DNA from: Opitutaceae bacterium
Lineage (GTDB): Bacteria; Verrucomicrobiota; Verrucomicrobiia; Opitutales; Opitutaceae
NCBI GenBank assembly: GCA_016793535.1
Contig: JAEUHA010000675.1
Location: forward strand, 1-38,552
Reading direction: 5' to 3'
DNA: 38,552 bases
Shown here piece after piece: positions 8,186 through 17,798 of this stretch. The position numbers were made by a program, and so were the translations under genes. Position 1 is the first letter of the stretch. Every line of letters starts with the position of its first letter. The notes beneath the pieces are model-generated. The model worked only from the letters and a program-made list of their open reading frames with translations, was not told the DNA's origin and did not search any database.

Positions 8186-8524
8186 ATGAGTCCCACCTTC
8201 TATCACATCCTCCACGTCTTCTCGGTGCTGGTCATGACCGGCTTCACGTTCTACGCGTTCGCCGCGGATCCCTCGACGCGCAAGCGGACCCTGGCCATCT
8301 CCGGTATCGCGAGCCTGCTCGCCCTCATCGCGGGCTTTGGCCTGCAGGCCAAGCTGAGCGTCGGCTTCCCCGGCTGGCTCATCGTGAAGATCGTATGCTG
8401 GCTCGGACTTTCGGCCCTGACCGGCATCGGCTACCGCCGGCGCGGCGCCGCCGGAGCGCTGGCGCTCATCGCTCTCGTCCTCGCGTTTGTCGCGGTCGTG
8501 ATGGTCTACCTGAAGCCGTTCTGA
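8186..8524 (+). CDS. Small four-helix integral membrane protein
   Basis: This 112-residue protein is almost wholly hydrophobic, with about four transmembrane segments: FYHILHVFSVLVMTGFTFYAF, AISGIASLLALIAGFGL, WLIVKIVCWLGLSALTGI and ALALIALVLAFVAVVMVYL. Charged residues cluster in short loops (DPSTRKR, YRRRG). The N-terminal His in HILHVFSV and the size recall SirB-type or cytochrome-like small membrane proteins, but I cannot assign a family. It starts 55 bp after the 6S terminator and ends 73 bp before the DNA polymerase gene. Function unknown. Confidence 0.75.
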   Translation: MSPTFYHILHVFSVLVMTGFTFYAFAADPSTRKRTLAISGIASLLALIAGFGLQAKLSVGFPGWLIVKIVCWLGLSALTGIGYRRRGAAGALALIALVLAFVAVVMVYLKPF

Positions 8525-8597
8525 CGGCGACCGGGCCCGTCGCGCGGACTCGGTCCGGCGCGGCCCAGTCCCCAGTAAGACACATCGCGACCTGCGC

Positions 8598-10799
8598 ATG
8601 ACGGACCCCGCGCCCCCGTCTGCGCCGTCGCTGTGCGGCGTGTGGATCGACGACGCCGGCGTCGTGCACACCACCGTCGAAACCGCCGGGGGCGGTCGGC
8701 GCGATGAGCTGACATCCTTTCGCCCCTTCGCCTGGCTGCGGGGCACGCCCGGCGGAAATCCGCCGGCGGGAGTGACGATCGAGGCGCTGGCCGGTGCGGG
8801 ACCCTTCGCGCACCTCGCGCACGCCGAGCAACTCGACGAGTTCGACGCCTTCATGGAGACCCCGGGCGAGGGTGTAGCCACGGATGTGATACGCCCGCTG
8901 GAATGCCAGTTTCTCATGCAGACCCGGGCGCGCCTGTTCCGGGAAATGACGTTTGGCCGGTTGCGCCGCTGCCAGCTCGACATCGAAGTGGCCTCGCCGC
9001 AGGGCGGTTTCCCCGACGCGGCGCGACCCGAGGATCGGATCCTGGCGATCGGGCTGCGCTGCCAGGGACAGAACCGGCTGCTGCTGCTGGACGCCGCCAC
9101 TGACGAAGCGGAGAAACGTTTGCTCGGCGAATTTGCCGTCGCCCTCGCGGCCGCGGATCCCGACGTGATCGAGGGGCACAACCTCTTCCGCTTCGACCTC
9201 GATTATCTCCGCCAGCGGTGCCGCCGGCACAAGCTTCCGTGCGCCTGGGGCCGGTACGGGCGGAACGCGACCTTTCGCAACAGCCGGTTGAAGATCGCCG
9301 AACGCTGGGTGGACTTTACCCGCGCCGACCTGCCGGGCCGGGCGGTGGTCGACACCTACCTGCTGGTGCAGCTCTACGACATCACGACGCGCGAAATGAC
9401 GTCGTACGGGCTGAAGGAATCCGCGCTCTATTTCGGCATCACCGACGAGGAGAGCGACCGCACCTATCTTGCCGGCGGCGACATTCAGCACGCGTTCACC
9501 GCGGATCGCGCGCGCTTCTGCGCCTACCTCGAGGACGACCTGCGCGAGACGCAGGGCCTGGCGGACCAGCTGTTGCCGACCTATTTCGAGCAGGCCCGGA
9601 CATTTCCGCTCCAGCTGCAGGACGCCACGCTGCGCGGAGCGACGGCGAAGATCGACCTGCTGTTTCTGGAGGAATACTACCATGCCCGGCAGGCCTGTCC
9701 CTTGCCGCCGGAGATCAAGCCGTTTGAGGGCGGCTACACGCGCAGCTTTCGCGAGGGAGTGTTCCGGCACGTGCTGCATTTCGACGTCGCCTCACTTTAT
9801 CCGAGCCTCCTGCTGAGCATCGGTCGTAATCCCGGAAACGATACGCTGGGCGTGTTCGTGCCGCTGCTGGCGCGGCTCCGGGAGTATCGCCTCCGCTACA
9901 AGCTGCTCGCGCGTCAGGCGCCGTCGCCCGAGGAGCGGGCGGAAGCGCAGGCGCGGCAGACGAACTTCAAGATCCTGATCAACTCGTTCTACGGCTACCT
10001 CGGTTTCTCCGGGGCGCGTTTCGGTGACGGCGAACTCGCCGCAGAGGTGACGCGGCGCGGCCGCGAGCTGCTGCAGGCCCTGATCGACGAGTTTGCCCGG
10101 CATGGCTGCACGATCCTGGAGGCGGACACGGATGGCATCTACCTAGCCACCGAGGAGCACTTTGCTGTCCCGGAGACCCTGCTGGCCCGCGTGGCGCCGA
10201 TCCTGCCCGCGGGCATCGAACTCGAGTACGACGGCCGCTATGACGCGATGTTCTGCTACAAGGCAAAGAACTATGCGCTGTACGACGGCCGAAAAATCAC
10301 GCTGCGCGGCAGCGCGCTGCGCTCGCGCGGCATTGAGCCGTATCTGAAACGGCTCTCGGATCAGCTGATCCGCTTCCTCCTTGGCGCGTCCGCCGAGTCG
10401 CCGCTGCCTATCGTGGAGGACTACCGCCGCCGGCTCGCCACCCGCGCGGTGCCGGTGGCGGAGCTCGCGAAGAGCGAAACGCTGAGCCAGAATCCCGACG
10501 CCTACGAACGCTTCGTGGCGGAGGGCGGCAAGCCGCGCCGGGCGGCCGCGGAGGCGGCATTGCAAATGGAGCCGCGGCCGCGAATGGGGGAGCGGGTGAC
10601 GTACTACATCACCGCGCGAGCCAAGGGCAGGACAAGCGACTGGCAGCGGGCCCGACCGCTCGCCCGGTACGATCACGACCATGCCCCGTACGACCCCGAT
10701 TACTACGCCGGTAAACTCGACGACTGGCTCGAGCGCTATGGCGCGTTCCTGCGGGAATCGAATCCGCCGCAGACGGAGCAGGGAGAGTTGCTGCTGTAG
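8598..10799 (+). CDS. Family B DNA polymerase with 3'-5' exonuclease domain
   Basis: A 733-residue polymerase related to bacterial DNA polymerase II. Exonuclease motifs are intact: Exo I CQLDIEV (D128, E130), Exo II EGHNLFRFDLDYL (about 192-203) and Exo III YLEDD (310-314). Polymerase motifs follow: A DVASLYPS (396-403), B KILINSFYG (458-466) and C ADTDG (D510, D512), with KAKNYAL after the palm and a C-terminal YDPDYY...WLERYG segment. The protein should therefore be active in both synthesis and proofreading. In E. coli the related PolB acts in damage tolerance and replication restart. The role here is not shown by neighbours, as no SOS gene is adjacent and no LexA box was recognised. It is slightly shorter than E. 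coli Pol II. The start is the ATG at 8598. Confidence 0.93.
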   Translation: MTDPAPPSAPSLCGVWIDDAGVVHTTVETAGGGRRDELTSFRPFAWLRGTPGGNPPAGVTIEALAGAGPFAHLAHAEQLDEFDAFMETPGEGVATDVIRPLECQFLMQTRARLFREMTFGRLRRCQLDIEVASPQGGFPDAARPEDRILAIGLRCQGQNRLLLLDAATDEAEKRLLGEFAVALAAADPDVIEGHNLFRFDLDYLRQRCRRHKLPCAWGRYGRNATFRNSRLKIAERWVDFTRADLPGRAVVDTYLLVQLYDITTREMTSYGLKESALYFGITDEESDRTYLAGGDIQHAFTADRARFCAYLEDDLRETQGLADQLLPTYFEQARTFPLQLQDATLRGATAKIDLLFLEEYYHARQACPLPPEIKPFEGGYTRSFREGVFRHVLHFDVASLYPSLLLSIGRNPGNDTLGVFVPLLARLREYRLRYKLLARQAPSPEERAEAQARQTNFKILINSFYGYLGFSGARFGDGELAAEVTRRGRELLQALIDEFARHGCTILEADTDGIYLATEEHFAVPETLLARVAPILPAGIELEYDGRYDAMFCYKAKNYALYDGRKITLRGSALRSRGIEPYLKRLSDQLIRFLLGASAESPLPIVEDYRRRLATRAVPVAELAKSETLSQNPDAYERFVAEGGKPRRAAAEAALQMEPRPRMGERVTYYITARAKGRTSDWQRARPLARYDHDHAPYDPDYYAGKLDDWLERYGAFLRESNPPQTEQGELLL

Positions 10800-10899
10800 G
10801 AGCGGGTTGCCAATGCGGGGCCCGCGCTCGTCAACGAGAGGGGAAGCCTCTGACGCGCGCTGTCTGCTGATCGCACGCGCGCCCCAAGGGTGAAGGCCG

Positions 10900-13725
10900 T
10901 CAGAGCTTCCAGCGGACGCCGAAGTTCGCCGACACTCCGTACTCCTCGAATTGCACAAAGCGCACCGCTTCCCGAGCGAAGTGCACGCGGAAGGGTGCGT
11001 TGGTCGCGTTGAGCACTTCGCCGAACACCTCCCAGTTGCGGCCCAGCTTGTAGCTCGCGGTAAAATCGAGTTGCGCGAAGTCATCGACATACCGATCGTC
11101 CGCGGCCGAAGCGCCGAGCGGCTCATCCTCCCGCAGGCGCGGAGTGCGGTAGTTGAGCGCTGCACGGACGAAGAGCCCGTTCTTTTCCCAGGTGAGCGCC
11201 AGGTTGCCGATGCGGCGAGACTGGCCGATGAACGACAGCTTTTCGCCGGGGCGCGACGGAAACGCGGCGGACGAGGTGGTCACGGTGTAATTGGCGAACA
11301 CGCCAAAGCCGTCCAGCGGGGCGGGCAGGAATCTGAACTGCTGCTGGTAGGCGAGTTCCAGGCCGGTGATGTCACCCTTGCTGCCGTTCACGAATGTGCT
11401 GAGGTCGTAGCCGGTCGCGGCATCCGCGCCGGGGAGCGTGCGTTGATACGTGAAATTCCGAATCTCCTTGTGGAACACGGCCGCCGAAACCAATCCGAGC
11501 GAGGCGAAGTAGTGTTCGATGGATGCGTCCCAGTTCATCGCCGTGAGCGGCTTCAGATCCGGGTTGCTCGAGCTGACGAGGCGGCTGTCGTCGTTCACAT
11601 TGCGGGACAGTGCAGCCTGCGCGTACTGCGGCCGGGAGAGCGTGTTGGTCCAGGCGGCGCGCGCCACCGTCTGGCGCGAGAGATTCGCGGTGACGTACGC
11701 GCCCGGTAGAAAGTGATCGTAGTCGCGGCCGCGCGCCGCCGGCGTGGCGGTGAGGGTGGCGCCGGTGGTCTTGATGCTGTTCCCCTTGGTCTCGAAACGA
11801 GTGCGCTCGTAGCGTGCGCCGGCAGCAAAGTTGAGCTTGCCCAACGTCACTCCGGCCATCGCGTAGAGTGCCGCAACGTCCTCGGTGGTGACCCAGTCGG
11901 ACTGCAGGCTCGTGACCACGTCGCGCGTGCCGGTGAAGGCAGCTTTGTTGTCGATGAATACGCGCGTGAACGTCGCGGCGCTGAGTCGCGGTCCCGTGAG
12001 GAATCCGTAGTCGGAGGAACGTTGGGTCTCCGCCAGCGCGGCGAACGAGTAGCCCGGCAGCGCAGCGTAGTTCACCTGCTCGACTTCCTGTTCCTTTTCC
12101 TTCGCGCGGAACTGGGCTCCAAACTTGACGTAGGCCGGCCTCGCGTCCGCGAGGGTGAAGCTGTTGCGCGCGTTGGCGCCGATGTTCAGTTCCTTTTCGG
12201 AACCGGTCGCGGGCGACGCACGGAGGCGGTTGAACTCGGTGAAGGACGCCGGGTCGTTGATCGGCGGGCCACCGAGCTGCGTTACCACCGGATCGTAGAC
12301 TCCACTCGCGAAGGAATAGGACCAGCTCGTGCCGCGCGCGGCCTTGCGGAAGATCGTCGTATGCTCGGGCCGGTCCTCCTGGCCTTCGGAGTACGCTGCG
12401 CGGCCGTCGAACTGCCAGGTACCGCGCGTGAGCTCGCCACCGGCAGTCACATTATAGAGGTCCTGGATCTTGGCCCGCACGCGAAGCTGTTTCGACTCGC
12501 GGCGCACTTCGGTGACGGTGGCGCTGACGGGCGTGAGCGCCGTGAGCGTGCCCTCGGAAAACGGAATCGTGGTGATCTGACGAATCTCGGCGTCCTTGAA
12601 GCGGGAGTAGAGTCCGCGCAGGAAGACGAGCGAATCGCGGCCGGGTTTGAATTCAATGGCGCCGTTGGCCCCGAAGCGCGTGCGCGTCAGATCGTACGCG
12701 CGATAGTTGATGTCGTTGTTGAAAAACGCCGTCTGGCCCGGTGCGCCGGGGACGGCGCGGAGCGTCCAGGGCCCGCCCACCTCGAAGTTGTCTGAACCCA
12801 TGCGGCGATCCTGCCACGTGGGGGCGAAGATCACGGCGAGCGTTCCGCCGTTGAGCACGTCGGAGTAGGTGCCGTTGAATTTGCTGCTCAATCGATCGCG
12901 CAGGAGGTTGTACTGCCCTTGGGCTGAAAACTGGAGGTCACGCTGGTTGAGATCGAAGGCACTGCGGGTTTTCAGGTCCACGCGGCCACCCAGGCCGTCC
13001 ATTTCCTTGTCGGGGGTTGCGACCTTTGCGACCTCCACGGCGCCGAGCGCGTCGGACGGAATAACGTCGAGGGGCAGGGTGCGGTTTCCGCGGTCCGGCG
13101 TGGCGACACTCACCCCGTTAAGTTGCACGCTACTCAAGTCAGGCCGGATGCCCCGCACCACGATGAAGCGGCCTTCGCCCTGGTCGCGGTAGAGGGCGAC
13201 GCCGGGAATGCGCTGCATCGACTCGGCGGCGTTCTGATCGGGGAAGCGGCCGATGTCGTCCGCCGCGACGTAGCTGGTCAGCGTCTCCGCCGCGCGCTGC
13301 CGATTGATGGCGCGCGCGGAGCCGACCACACTGCCCGCGATCACGAACTGGTCCATGCGCACGACGTCGGCGCCAAAGGCGAAGTCCAGCTTCGTCGTGC
13401 CGCTGGCGGCCACCGTCACATTCTGGCGGGCATCGGCGTACCCGACATAGCCGAACTCCACGGTCTGGGTCCCTGCGGGCACGTTGAAGAGAACGTACTC
13501 GCCGCCTTGATCCGCGAACGTCTCCAGCGCTGTGCCGACGACTGAGACGCGGGCTCCACCGAGAGCGAGCTTCGCTTGCGCATCCGAGATGCGTCCGGCC
13601 AGGACTCCAGTGGACTGAGCGACCAGGGAAGCGGTTCCGGCGAGCGTGAGAAAGATCGCGACGGTCAGGCGGCTGAGACAGGCGGAGCGATGCGGCAGGC
13701 GAGAGAGGACGAAGCAGGAAAACAT
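10900..13725 (-). CDS. TonB-dependent outer membrane receptor
   Basis: A receptor of 941 residues from the ATG at 13725; an in-frame GTG at 13758 is less likely because the ATG start leads straight into a signal peptide (LTVAIFLTLAGTASLVAQ). Next comes a carboxypeptidase-regulatory-like domain (GVLAGRISDAQAKLALGGARVSV through TVAASGTTKLDF). The plug domain follows (AADDIGRFPDQNAAESMQRIPGV, RFIVVRGIRPDLSSVQLNGV, GGRVDLKTR), and the remainder is a 22-strand-type barrel ending FGVRWKL. Such receptors import siderophores, vitamins or carbohydrates across the outer membrane using TonB. The substrate cannot be read from sequence, and no SusD-like partner or regulator is adjacent. A terminator at 13938-13973 separates it from the oxidoreductase genes upstream. 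Confidence 0.93.
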   Translation of the reverse strand: MFSCFVLSRLPHRSACLSRLTVAIFLTLAGTASLVAQSTGVLAGRISDAQAKLALGGARVSVVGTALETFADQGGEYVLFNVPAGTQTVEFGYVGYADARQNVTVAASGTTKLDFAFGADVVRMDQFVIAGSVVGSARAINRQRAAETLTSYVAADDIGRFPDQNAAESMQRIPGVALYRDQGEGRFIVVRGIRPDLSSVQLNGVSVATPDRGNRTLPLDVIPSDALGAVEVAKVATPDKEMDGLGGRVDLKTRSAFDLNQRDLQFSAQGQYNLLRDRLSSKFNGTYSDVLNGGTLAVIFAPTWQDRRMGSDNFEVGGPWTLRAVPGAPGQTAFFNNDINYRAYDLTRTRFGANGAIEFKPGRDSLVFLRGLYSRFKDAEIRQITTIPFSEGTLTALTPVSATVTEVRRESKQLRVRAKIQDLYNVTAGGELTRGTWQFDGRAAYSEGQEDRPEHTTIFRKAARGTSWSYSFASGVYDPVVTQLGGPPINDPASFTEFNRLRASPATGSEKELNIGANARNSFTLADARPAYVKFGAQFRAKEKEQEVEQVNYAALPGYSFAALAETQRSSDYGFLTGPRLSAATFTRVFIDNKAAFTGTRDVVTSLQSDWVTTEDVAALYAMAGVTLGKLNFAAGARYERTRFETKGNSIKTTGATLTATPAARGRDYDHFLPGAYVTANLSRQTVARAAWTNTLSRPQYAQAALSRNVNDDSRLVSSSNPDLKPLTAMNWDASIEHYFASLGLVSAAVFHKEIRNFTYQRTLPGADAATGYDLSTFVNGSKGDITGLELAYQQQFRFLPAPLDGFGVFANYTVTTSSAAFPSRPGEKLSFIGQSRRIGNLALTWEKNGLFVRAALNYRTPRLREDEPLGASAADDRYVDDFAQLDFTASYKLGRNWEVFGEVLNATNAPFRVHFAREAVRFVQFEEYGVSANFGVRWKL

Positions 13726-13937
13726 GGCGGGCGTGGTTCGGTTGAAGGGCGCAGCCACCGGAGCCCGGGGCCGGCTGGTCCGTCAACGCACGCCTGCGGC
13801 TGGCGCGGTAAAGTCACGGGTCCGTCACCGAACCGTCGCAAATGGGGCGGAATTCCGTTTTCCGAGACACGGACTTCGTCTGGAAGTCACACGTGTAACG
13901 TCGATGTGCGTGTGGATCATCGGCGTGGAACTCCACG

Positions 13938-13973
13938 AAAAAAAGAGGCGAAGGCACATGGCCTCCGCCTCTT
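13938..13973 (-). terminator. Intrinsic terminator of the molybdenum hydroxylase operon
   Basis: On the minus strand a 13-bp stem with one mismatch (arms 13961-13973 and 13943-13955, five-base loop 13956-13960) runs into seven T residues (13938-13944 read in reverse). It lies 26 bp after the stop of the large subunit and isolates that operon from the TonB-receptor gene downstream. Confidence 0.9.
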
Positions 13974-13998
13974 CGGGGAAGAAAACGACGTAGCGCGC

Positions 13999-16221
13999 TC
14001 AGGCCCAGCGCAGGTCGGTCCGCGACAGTGGCATCTGCCGCACGCGCTTGCCGGTGGCGGCGAAGATCGCGTTGCAGATGGCGGGCGCGACCGGCGGGAG
14101 CGCAGGTTCACCGAGGCCCGTGGTCGGGTTGTCGGTTTTCAAGAAGTACGTCTCGATCTTGATCGGCGCCTCCGTGATCCGGATCAGCGGGTAGTCGGTG
14201 AAGTTGCTTTGCGTCACCCGGCCGCGTTCGATGTTGAGCTCCTGTGTCAGCAGTGTGCCGAGTCCGTCGACCACCGAACCTTCGACCTGGTTCTCGGCGC
14301 CACTGAGGTTGACGACCTGCGCACCGATGTCGCACGCGGACACGAAGCGATCGACCTTGAGCTGGCCGTCCTTCGACACCGTGACCTCCGCCACCTGCGC
14401 GATGTAGCCGCGATGGCTGAAGTGGAAGGCGAGGCCGGCGCCCTGGCCCTTGGCGTACTTCTTCTTGCCCCAGCCGAATTTTTCGGCGGCGAACTTCAGC
14501 ACATTGCGCATGCGCGCCACATTGTAGCCGCCAGCCGCACCGCCCTTGGTGCCGCCGCCCGAGTTGGGCATCATGTCCTTGTCGCCGAGCAGTTCGAGTC
14601 GCAGCTCGAGCGGATCGCGCCCACCGGCATGGGCGAGCTCGTCGATGAAGCTGTGGAAGACCCAGGCAAACACGCAGCTGCCGGGAGCGCGCCACGGTCC
14701 CATCGGCCAGCCGGTTTCAAACATCGTTTGCTCGGACTGGAAGTTCGGAATCCAGCGGCCCGGGAACTCGTCGCCGCTCAGATTGCCGCCGCTGCCGGGC
14801 GAACCGCCTTCGCCAAAGGTGAAGAAGTGGTTCTTCCACGCGACGACCTTGCCCTTCGCGTCGACTCCACCCTTGAGGAAGTGAATGCCGCCGGGGCGGT
14901 AGTGGTCGTGCTTCAGATCGTCTTCGCGCGACCAGGTGAGCTTCACCGGCGCGTTGACCTTCTGGGCGATGGCGGCGGCTTCGACGAGGAAGTCGGCGCT
15001 GATGCGGCGGCCGAAGCCACCGCCCGCGCGAGTGATGTGGAGGACGATCTTGTTCTCCGGAATCTTGAGCACGCGGCTCACCATGCTGGCACCGGCGCCC
15101 GGCACCTGGGTGGGCGACCAGACTTCCATGACGCCGTCCTTCCAGCGGGCGGTCGTGTTCTGGGGCTCGAGGTTGGCGTGGGAGATAAACGGATACAGGT
15201 ACTCGGCCTGCACGACCTTGGCGGCGCCAGCGAGCGCGGCGTCGGGATTGCCGTCCTTGCGAAGGGAACGGCCGCCAGGCTGCGCGGCCTTCTGCCGCGC
15301 TTCCGCGACGAAGGTGTCCCAGCTTTCGCCGGCGACCTTGCCCTCGTCCCACGTGACCTTGAGCTGCCGGCGGGCACTGAAGGCGGCCCATGTCGAATCG
15401 GCGACGATGGCCACGCCCGGCACGAGCTCCTTCACCTTGCCGCTGCCTTCGAGGATGAACGCATCCTTCACTCCCGGCAGGGTCTTGATCTGGTCGAGAT
15501 TGGCGCTGACGACCTTGCCGCCAAACGCCGGGCACTTTTCGTAAACGGCGTAGAGCATTCCGGGCAGTTTCACGTCGATGCCAAACAGCGGTGCGCCGGT
15601 GACGATGGCCTTGGTGTCGACCTGGGGAATGCGTTTGCCCAGGAGCTTGTAGTCCTTCGGCGCCTTGAGCGTCACCGCGGCCTTGTCCGGCACCGGCAGC
15701 GTCGACGCTTTCGCGACGAGCTGGCCGTACTTGAGGGATTTCCCGGAGCGGTGAATGACGGCGGCGTTCTCGGCCCGGCACTCGGAGGCGGGCACGCCCC
15801 ACGTCTGCGCGGCGGCCTCCACCAGCATCGTGCGCACGGTCGCGCCGAGCAGGTGGAAGTTGTCGTAGTTGTTCGGCGTGGAGGTGCTGCCGCCCGCGCT
15901 CTGGTTGCCGAACTTCTGCTGGTCGAAGTCGCCCTGTTCGATCGTGATGCCCTGCCAGGGAACCTCGAGCTGCTCCGCGATGATCATCGGGAGCGAGGTC
16001 TTCACGCCCTGGCCCATCTCGGGCTGTTTCGAGACGATCGTCACCGCCCCGGACGGCGCGATACGGATGAAGGCGTTGGGCGCGAACTCGCTCGTGGCGG
16101 CGGCCTGGGCTGCCGGTCCGGAGCGGATGTAGAACGCGAGGGCGAGGCCGCCACCGGCGAGGCCGGTCAGTTTGAGGAACTCGCGACGGTCGACGGGACG
16201 GGAGAGGGTGGGGGTGTTCAT
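13999..16221 (-). CDS. Xanthine dehydrogenase family molybdopterin-binding subunit (IorB-like)
   Basis: The large subunit has 740 residues. The ATG at 16221 overlaps the small-subunit stop by 4 bp. A Tat signal opens it ([14 protein letters not shown]), so the folded cofactor-loaded enzyme is exported to the periplasm. Molybdopterin-binding features include [22 protein letters not shown], the GGGFGRR loop, GPWRAPGS and the C-terminal [13 protein letters not shown], whose Glu is the catalytic base of the family. The architecture of two molybdopterin-binding repeats without FAD or FeS domains fits isoquinoline 1-oxidoreductase beta and related aldehyde or N-heterocycle hydroxylases. Electrons would pass to the 2Fe-2S subunit and then to a membrane or periplasmic acceptor that is not encoded here. 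The substrate is unknown. Confidence 0.93.
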   Translation of the reverse strand: MNTPTLSRPVDRREFLKLTGLAGGGLALAFYIRSGPAAQAAATSEFAPNAFIRIAPSGAVTIVSKQPEMGQGVKTSLPMIIAEQLEVPWQGITIEQGDFDQQKFGNQSAGGSTSTPNNYDNFHLLGATVRTMLVEAAAQTWGVPASECRAENAAVIHRSGKSLKYGQLVAKASTLPVPDKAAVTLKAPKDYKLLGKRIPQVDTKAIVTGAPLFGIDVKLPGMLYAVYEKCPAFGGKVVSANLDQIKTLPGVKDAFILEGSGKVKELVPGVAIVADSTWAAFSARRQLKVTWDEGKVAGESWDTFVAEARQKAAQPGGRSLRKDGNPDAALAGAAKVVQAEYLYPFISHANLEPQNTTARWKDGVMEVWSPTQVPGAGASMVSRVLKIPENKIVLHITRAGGGFGRRISADFLVEAAAIAQKVNAPVKLTWSREDDLKHDHYRPGGIHFLKGGVDAKGKVVAWKNHFFTFGEGGSPGSGGNLSGDEFPGRWIPNFQSEQTMFETGWPMGPWRAPGSCVFAWVFHSFIDELAHAGGRDPLELRLELLGDKDMMPNSGGGTKGGAAGGYNVARMRNVLKFAAEKFGWGKKKYAKGQGAGLAFHFSHRGYIAQVAEVTVSKDGQLKVDRFVSACDIGAQVVNLSGAENQVEGSVVDGLGTLLTQELNIERGRVTQSNFTDYPLIRITEAPIKIETYFLKTDNPTTGLGEPALPPVAPAICNAIFAATGKRVRQMPLSRTDLRWA

Positions 16222-16703
16222 TGGGTGGCCTCCTTTGCACCGCTGGCCAATTCGGCGGCCCGCTTGATGCCGGCGCGGATGCGCAGGTAGGTGCCGCAGC
16301 GGCACAGATTGCCAGCCATGGCGCCGTCGATGTCCTCGTCATTGGGCCGCGGATTGTCCTTCAGGAGCGCCGCCGCGGTCATGATCTGTCCCGCCTGACA
16401 GTACCCGCACTGGGCGACGTCGAGTTCGGACCACGCCTGCTGCACCGGATGCAGCTTGCTGGCGGCCGCCGCCAGGCCCTCGATCGTCGTGACCTTCATT
16501 CGGCCGACGGTGGAGACCGGGGTCATGCACGAACGCGACGGCACGCCATTGAGGTGTACCGTGCAGGCGCCGCACTGGCCGACACCACAGCCAAACTTCG
16601 TGCCCGGCAACTCGAGGTGATCACGGAGCACCCACAGCAACGGGGTGTCGGGAGCCACGTCCACGGTACGGGACTGGCCGTTAACGTTCAGCGTGTATTT
16701 CAT
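16218..16703 (-). CDS. 2Fe-2S subunit of molybdenum hydroxylase (IorA-like)
   Basis: This is a 161-residue iron-sulfur subunit starting at the ATG at 16703, since the upstream in-frame extension to 16754 has no family support. It has two clusters. The plant-ferredoxin type uses CGVGQCGAC plus a downstream Cys (C39, C44, C47, C59). The second, helical type uses CGYC and CRC (C99, C102, C134, C136). It passes electrons from the molybdenum centre in the partner subunit. It has no signal of its own and would hitch-hike through Tat with the large subunit. The stop overlaps the start of the large subunit (ATGA), a mark of coupled translation and stoichiometric assembly. No FAD subunit and no XdhC-type maturation factor is adjacent. 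Confidence 0.94.
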   Translation of the reverse strand: MKYTLNVNGQSRTVDVAPDTPLLWVLRDHLELPGTKFGCGVGQCGACTVHLNGVPSRSCMTPVSTVGRMKVTTIEGLAAAASKLHPVQQAWSELDVAQCGYCQAGQIMTAAALLKDNPRPNDEDIDGAMAGNLCRCGTYLRIRAGIKRAAELASGAKEATQ

Positions 16704-17024
16704 GGTCTTGGGAAGGTGGAGTAAGGGGAGCGTGCGCCCGTCGTCAGCCACCACGGGTAGTCCCGAGGCAACAGCGGGGCGATGGGGGAATCACGGGGGC
16801 ATTCCGAACAAGAGGAGGGAACGAAACCGGTAGGGGGCCATACCTGAGAACTTCCGGAAAACGCTACTTCAGTCGCTCGGGCACGAATGGCAAGCGCACG
16901 TGAGCTAAAACCCGGGAAAAAGTCAGCGGGCCGGGCGGGAAGCGGTGAGCACCGGGCGAATTTCGCGTCGAATTCGCCGCGACTTCATCCACGCTTCACC
17001 GAAGGTTGAGAGGATGGATCAACG
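16704..17024 (+). other. Divergent intergenic region with a hairpin
   Basis: This 321-bp gap separates the iron-sulfur subunit from the divergent membrane protein and must hold both promoters, though I see no convincing -35/-10 pair. An 8-bp inverted repeat, GGCGAATT (16955-16962) and AATTCGCC (16971-16978), stands 46 bp before the ATG at 17025 and could be an operator or a leader hairpin. A purine-rich GAGAGGATGG just upstream of that ATG may serve as its ribosome binding site. No coding sequence is evident. Confidence 0.4.
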
Positions 17025-17591
17025 ATGAATACCAAGAGCCTGCTCCCGATCCTAGTCGTTCCCGTCCTGATCCTGCTGATACCGGCCGGCGCGATGTTGT
17101 TCAAAGTCGAGGGGTGGGCTTGGGGCCCCGGATCCTTTGTGGTCGCCTGGATGCTCCTCACCGGCGTCGGACTCACCTTCAAGTTCGTGACGAAAAACTC
17201 CGTCAGCGCGGCTTTTCGGATCGCGTCGGGGATCGCGCTCGCGACCGGACTTCTCCTTGTCTGGATCAACGCAGCCGTGGGCTTCATCGGGAGCGAGGAC
17301 AACCCCGCGAACCTGATGTACGGCGGTGTGCTGCTGATCGGCGCCGTCGGGGCGGTGCTCGCCCGGTTCGAGCCGCTGGGCATGGCCCGCGCATTGTTTG
17401 CGACCGCGGTCGCACAATTCCTGGTCCCGTTGGTGGCGCTGTTGTTCTGGCCCTCCGACTTCAGTCCGGGCTTCGCCCGGGTCTTCGGTCTGAACACCGT
17501 TTTCGCTCTCTTGTTTGCGAGTGCCGGGATCCTGTTTCGTCACTCGGCGGGTTGGTCGGGCGCGCCGGATCGGGAAGGCGCGACGGGCTGA
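17025..17591 (+). CDS. Six-helix integral membrane protein, function unknown
   Basis: A 188-residue hydrophobic protein with about six transmembrane segments: residues 7-26, 35-52, 63-83, 98-115, 122-143 and 155-172. Between helices 3 and 4 is a short polar loop, GSEDNPANLMYG. The C-terminus (RHSAGWSGAPDREGATG) is polar and probably cytosolic. The start is the ATG at 17025, preceded by GAGAGGATGG. No enzyme motif is visible and I do not recognise the family. It is monocistronic, with convergent pal downstream. About 150 bp of non-coding sequence follow before the pal terminator. Confidence 0.75.
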   Translation: MNTKSLLPILVVPVLILLIPAGAMLFKVEGWAWGPGSFVVAWMLLTGVGLTFKFVTKNSVSAAFRIASGIALATGLLLVWINAAVGFIGSEDNPANLMYGGVLLIGAVGAVLARFEPLGMARALFATAVAQFLVPLVALLFWPSDFSPGFARVFGLNTVFALLFASAGILFRHSAGWSGAPDREGATG

Positions 17592-17740
17592 CGTCGGTGG
17601 AGGCGGGCCGCGTGAAGCGTCCGGCCGTTCGGGCGCAAAACGCCATCAGGACAACGGGCGATGCCCACAGCCGTCCGGTGATTTCGTCCCCGCGCAACGC
17701 CGCCGCGAACTGACCGGAAGGCAGGGAACGGCGAACGGCG

Positions 17741-17771
17741 AAAAAAAACGCCCCGGACATTTCCGGGGCGT
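17741..17771 (-). terminator. Intrinsic terminator of pal
   Basis: On the minus strand a perfect 10-bp stem (arms 17762-17771 and 17748-17757, four-base loop) is followed by eight T residues (17741-17748 read in reverse), 27 bp after the pal stop. Confidence 0.93.
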
Positions 17772-17798
17772 CGTGATTTCAACGGCGATGCTCTGCTC

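Noticed and set aside
10800..10899. Imperfect GC-rich repeats between the DNA polymerase gene and the TonB receptor
   Set aside because: The stem has a bulge, a long loop and no T-run, and this level of pairing is expected by chance at this GC content.
13576..16290. A 904-codon plus-strand open frame opposite the molybdenum hydroxylase large subunit
   Set aside because: Mirror of IorB-like coding sequence; no recognisable motif. It also runs across the minus-strand terminator and the iorB start.
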